54,746 nt of DNA, taken from positions 1-54,746 of the forward strand of contig WRAI01000015.1 in assembly GCA_009780275.1 (NCBI GenBank). The letters run 5' to 3'. A program made the translations under genes and the position numbers. Of this stretch, positions 52,897 through 54,746 are shown piece by piece; the first letter of the stretch is position 1, and every line of letters begins with the position of its first letter. The notes below the pieces were generated by a model. The model had not been told where the DNA came from. It made no database searches and saw nothing but the letters and a program-made list of their open reading frames with translations. This stretch comes from Oscillospiraceae bacterium. Lineage in GTDB: Bacteria; Bacillota; Clostridia; Oscillospirales; UBA929.

Positions 52897-53284
52897 ATGT
52901 TAATATATACCTTTGCCGGTTTGGATCCGGCCGCGAACCACGCAATCAACGCCAGTTTTATTCTAAATATTCCCGCATTGGTTGAAGACGCTTCTGGTTT
53001 AGTCCCTGACACCAAATAATTGCAACGTTACGATGGGGAATCATTTAGGTCACACCACTGGCGACGGTTCAAGCGGCAACTACTCCACGGAAAATGATGT
53101 TCTGGAGATTTTTCATTCCAAGGCTGAAATCCATGACATAGATACTGACGGGAGTCACTACATGGCATGGGATACAGTGAGCAACGGCGGCAATGCGACG
53201 CAAGGGATACATACATTGTCAGAATTGGGCTATGTCGTCCATAGTTACACATCATTTTCACTGACGATTCCGGCGAAAGGTTGA
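52897..53284 (+). pseudogene. Decayed coding fragments
   Basis: A frame from ATG 52897 reads YTFAGLDPAANHAINASF and stops at TAA 53017; another from ATG 53033 runs to 53284 (HSKAEIHDIDTDGSHYMAWD). Neither has a ribosome binding site. They may be two pieces of one broken gene. YTFAG followed by a NIP...LVP segment faintly recalls secreted or cytoplasmic lipases, but this is weak. Confidence 0.3.
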
Positions 53285-53288
53285 CGAA

Positions 53289-53342
53289 GGGCACGGGGAG
53301 TTAACACGGCTACGCAAATTTGCTGCCGTCATCCCCGTGCCC
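53289..53342. terminator. Three-tier hairpin between broken genes
   Basis: An outer 11-bp stem GGGCACGGGGA/TCCCCGTGCCC (53289-53299, 53332-53342) encloses ACGGC/GCCGT (53306-53310, 53325-53329) and the palindrome GCAAATTTGC (53314-53323). No long T tract follows. It probably separates the transcripts of the convergent fragments. Confidence 0.55.
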
Positions 53343-53348
53343 ATTTGG

Positions 53349-53604
53349 TTATTCTACTAAGTATATTCCAGCCAACATCACTACGCCGGAGCGTTTTTCA
53401 TTAAAGCGTATTGTTGTCTCAGATGTGTTTTCCTGGTCAATTTCGTCAAAATGCGTCAGCGGCGTAACTCGTTCAACGTCATATGTCTCAGCCATTCGTC
53501 CACAAGCTCGTCAGCTTCAACTGTATGACCGATATGGTGTGCCTGCACATCCTTCCCTTGTTGCAATATCAGCCTGGCAAATCATAAAATTGATGTTTTC
53601 TCAT
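53349..53604 (-). pseudogene. Small gene broken by frameshifts
   Basis: ATG 53604 follows a good ribosome binding site (TTAGGAGAATAGAGT) but the frame ends after 11 codons. Coding-like sequence continues in the other two frames: HHIGHTVEADELVDEWL, then MAETYDVERVTPLTHFDEID to IYLVE and a TAA at 53351-53349. At least two frameshifts are needed to restore one product of about 85 residues. No family is recognised. Confidence 0.4.
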
Positions 53605-53620
53605 ACTCTATTCTCCTAAT

Positions 53621-53663
53621 AAAAAAAATCACCTTGCAGGATACAATCCTGCAAGGTGATTTT
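53621..53663 (-). terminator. Strong rho-independent terminator of the stalk-domain lipoprotein gene
   Basis: A perfect 18-bp stem (53625-53642 and 53646-53663) has a 3-base loop and, on the minus strand, a run of eight T at its end. Confidence 0.92.
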
Positions 53664-53669
53664 CATTGC

Positions 53670-54233
53670 TTACATCATATCATCAGCGCCATACGTGTCA
53701 ATATGCAAGTGCCCACCCTCAGAAAAAGCGGAGCCTGCGCCAAACACATCGCGAAAGAAACGCCCCTGCACAAAGAGCTCACCATCAATCACCACAGAAA
53801 GCGGTGTTTCCGTCTCCCAAGTAATGGCTTCGCCATCTAAATAGAATACATCATCACCCACTACAAATTCAATCTCCTCACGAGTCATGCTCTGCAATGA
53901 AACTTCACCGGTATCAACATCCCAATCCACCCATATACCAAACATAGCCATAACCGTAGTCAATTCCGCGTGGTTGGGGAAAATGTCGTCGCCAACACGC
54001 TCAAGGCGTGAGTTTGGGACGCCTACGCCGTCAAGCATAACGGGGGCTAAATTGCTGTCGTCACCGTTACCGTTTACTATGCCACCGTTTTCATAGCCAT
54101 TGTCAGGAACAGTCGGAGCCGTCTGCTCGCCGCCATTTCCGCTGTCATTACCACTGTTTCCATCGCAGGCAAAGAGCATGACCACCATCAGCATAGCCAT
54201 CAGAGCCAAAGATACTTTTTTGAGTTTTAACAT
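53670..54233 (-). CDS. Lipoprotein with stalk (copper amine oxidase N-terminal-like) domain
   Basis: A 187-residue exported lipoprotein. The lipoprotein signal ends at LFAC (Cys about residue 23), a Gly/Asn/Asp-rich flexible linker follows (about 24-65), and the C-terminal part (about 70-185) has the beta-strand pattern of stalk domains, with a VFYLDGEAITWE hairpin and the FVQGRFFRDVFG segment. Such domains are common non-catalytic parts of clostridial surface proteins. ATG 54233 has AGGATGG about 10 bases upstream; ATG 54275 is less likely because it would place extra residues before the signal peptide. Own promoter at 54278-54307 and strong terminator make it monocistronic. Confidence 0.8.
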   Translation of the reverse strand: MLKLKKVSLALMAMLMVVMLFACDGNSGNDSGNGGEQTAPTVPDNGYENGGIVNGNGDDSNLAPVMLDGVGVPNSRLERVGDDIFPNHAELTTVMAMFGIWVDWDVDTGEVSLQSMTREEIEFVVGDDVFYLDGEAITWETETPLSVVIDGELFVQGRFFRDVFGAGSAFSEGGHLHIDTYGADDMM

Positions 54234-54277
54234 TACTGTCGTCCATCCTTTTTTATGTTTTGCAAGCATGCCCATTG

Positions 54278-54307
54278 ATTATAAATCAAAGTACATGCCT
54301 CTGTCAA
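54278..54307 (-). promoter_or_regulatory. Sigma-A promoter for the stalk-domain lipoprotein
   Basis: On the minus strand TTGACA (54307-54302) and TATAAT (54283-54278), both perfect, are separated by 18 bases. Confidence 0.78.
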
Positions 54308-54378
54308 GAATAAACGCTAACAGAAAAAAACATTTTTTTGAAAACTTTTACGGGTTTTTGGCATTTCGTGTCAATAGA

Positions 54379-54409
54379 AAAGCACTACCGAATTATTTCG
54401 GCAGTGCCT
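54379..54409 (-). terminator. Terminator of the right-edge surface protein gene
   Basis: On the minus strand GGCACTGCCGAA and TTCGGTAGTGC form an 11-bp stem with one mismatch and a 4-base loop, followed by TTTTC. It lies about 20 bases after the stop codon at 54428. Confidence 0.75.
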
Positions 54410-54427
54410 TTGTCTTATGGCCTTGCG

Positions 54428-54746
54428 TTACATTTTGTGCTCTCCCTTCTTGCGGTTTGCTATCGGGACAAAAACCAAACCGACTATTATTATTGAGGAC
54501 GCCGCGAACAGTAATGCCCACACACTTATGATTCTGTCATCCCCTGTTCCAGGGTTAGCCCTCAACTCATTTGTGAGTGGCTCCGTTGATGAAAGTGCAG
54601 TTGTCGGCGTGTTTGTTGGAGATGGTTCACTTGGTGGAGGCTCACTCGGCGGAGGCTCACTCGGCGGAGGCTCACTCGGCGGAGGCTCACTCGGCGGAGG
54701 CTCACTCGGCGGAGGCTCACTCGGCGGAGGCTCACTCGGCGGAGGC
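54428..54746 (-). CDS. Surface protein C-terminus with PPPSE repeats and sorting-like signal (partial)
   Basis: Only the last 105 or so codons are present; the N-terminal part lies beyond the right edge. The visible protein begins with at least six copies of the pentapeptide PPPSE, then SPTNTPTTALSSTEPL, then NPGTGDD, a hydrophobic helix of about 20 residues, and a basic tail (NRKKGEHKM). This tripartite end matches a sortase substrate with an NPxTG-type motif, so the protein is probably linked to the cell wall with the Pro-rich region spanning it. If the motif is not recognised by a sortase, it would simply be membrane-anchored. Confidence 0.75.
   Translation of the reverse strand, partial: PPPSEPPPSEPPPSEPPPSEPPPSEPPPSEPPPSEPPPSEPSPTNTPTTALSSTEPLTNELRANPGTGDDRIISVWALLFAASSIIIVGLVFVPIANRKKGEHKM
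54636..54746. repeat. 15-bp coding tandem repeat
   Basis: Near-identical 15-base units (GGCGGAGGCTCACTC on the plus strand) run to the right edge, about seven copies, encoding PPPSE on the minus strand. The first unit (GGTGGAGGCTCACTC, preceded by CACTTGG) is slightly diverged. Such arrays expand and contract by slippage. Confidence 0.9.

Noticed and set aside
54636..54746. Regular repeats at the right edge as a CRISPR array
   Set aside because: The units are 15 bases, contiguous without spacers, and encode PPPSE in frame.

Overview
The window looks like chromosomal DNA of a Gram-positive, probably anaerobic member of the Bacillota, class Clostridia. The signs are: an rnc-smc-ftsY cluster, greA-lysS, a nadD/yqeK-LCP-rsfS-leuS cluster, a ClpE-like ATPase with an N-terminal zinc finger, ThiI without a rhodanese tail, a QueT-type ECF transporter subunit, a SigI/RsgI pair, SLH-anchored exoproteins and several lipoproteins. 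Base composition is close to balanced by eye in the housekeeping part and richer in A+T in the accessory parts. No lower rank can be assigned from the sequence alone.

Layout. 1-2.6 kb: start of a secreted protein leaving the left edge, then an ABC-F ATPase preceded by a small ORF and an attenuator-like hairpin that overlaps a 12-residue leader ORF. 2.6-3.1 kb: a cyclophilin. 3.2-10.9 kb, minus strand: seven genes that could form one operon (DUF5711-like, CvpA-like, pgsA, ClpE-like, a membrane protein, a phosphoesterase, a sensor-kinase-like protein). Its first gene is probably read from a leaderless mRNA whose promoter overlaps a divergent one. 11.0-16.8 kb, plus strand: three tandem paralogous lipoproteins with a GH26-like catalytic half and an unrecognised N-terminal half, followed by proA and queT. 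18.6 kb: acpP alone on the minus strand. 19-41 kb: an almost unbroken plus-strand run of housekeeping genes, thiI-cinA, then greA-lysS through topA, plsX-rnc-smc, ftsY, rdgB, yhbY and nadD/yqeK, then LCP-rsfS-leuS up to 44.0 kb, with many 1-20 bp overlaps.

44-54.7 kb is accessory. It starts at a tRNA-Arg(CCG) and holds two GyrI-like effector-binding proteins (one fused to a MerR regulator), a possible mobilisation-gene remnant, a large SLH-PHP-LamG surface protein, sigI-rsgI, a zone of broken ORFs (52.5-53.6 kb), a stalk-domain lipoprotein and the C-terminus of a proline-rich surface protein with an NPGTG sorting-like motif.

Short palindromic repeats are scattered through the window. One lies in frame inside ftsY, one supplies the rdgB stop codon, one is a 122-bp MITE-like element with perfect 16-bp ends, and an ~85-bp hairpin repeat occurs at both 44.8 and 52.3 kb. 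The most noteworthy candidates are the GH26-like lipoprotein array, the RsgI variant in which the expected Asn-Pro cleavage site reads Asn-Phe, the in-frame palindrome in ftsY, the leaderless divergent promoter and the ABC-F leader/attenuator.
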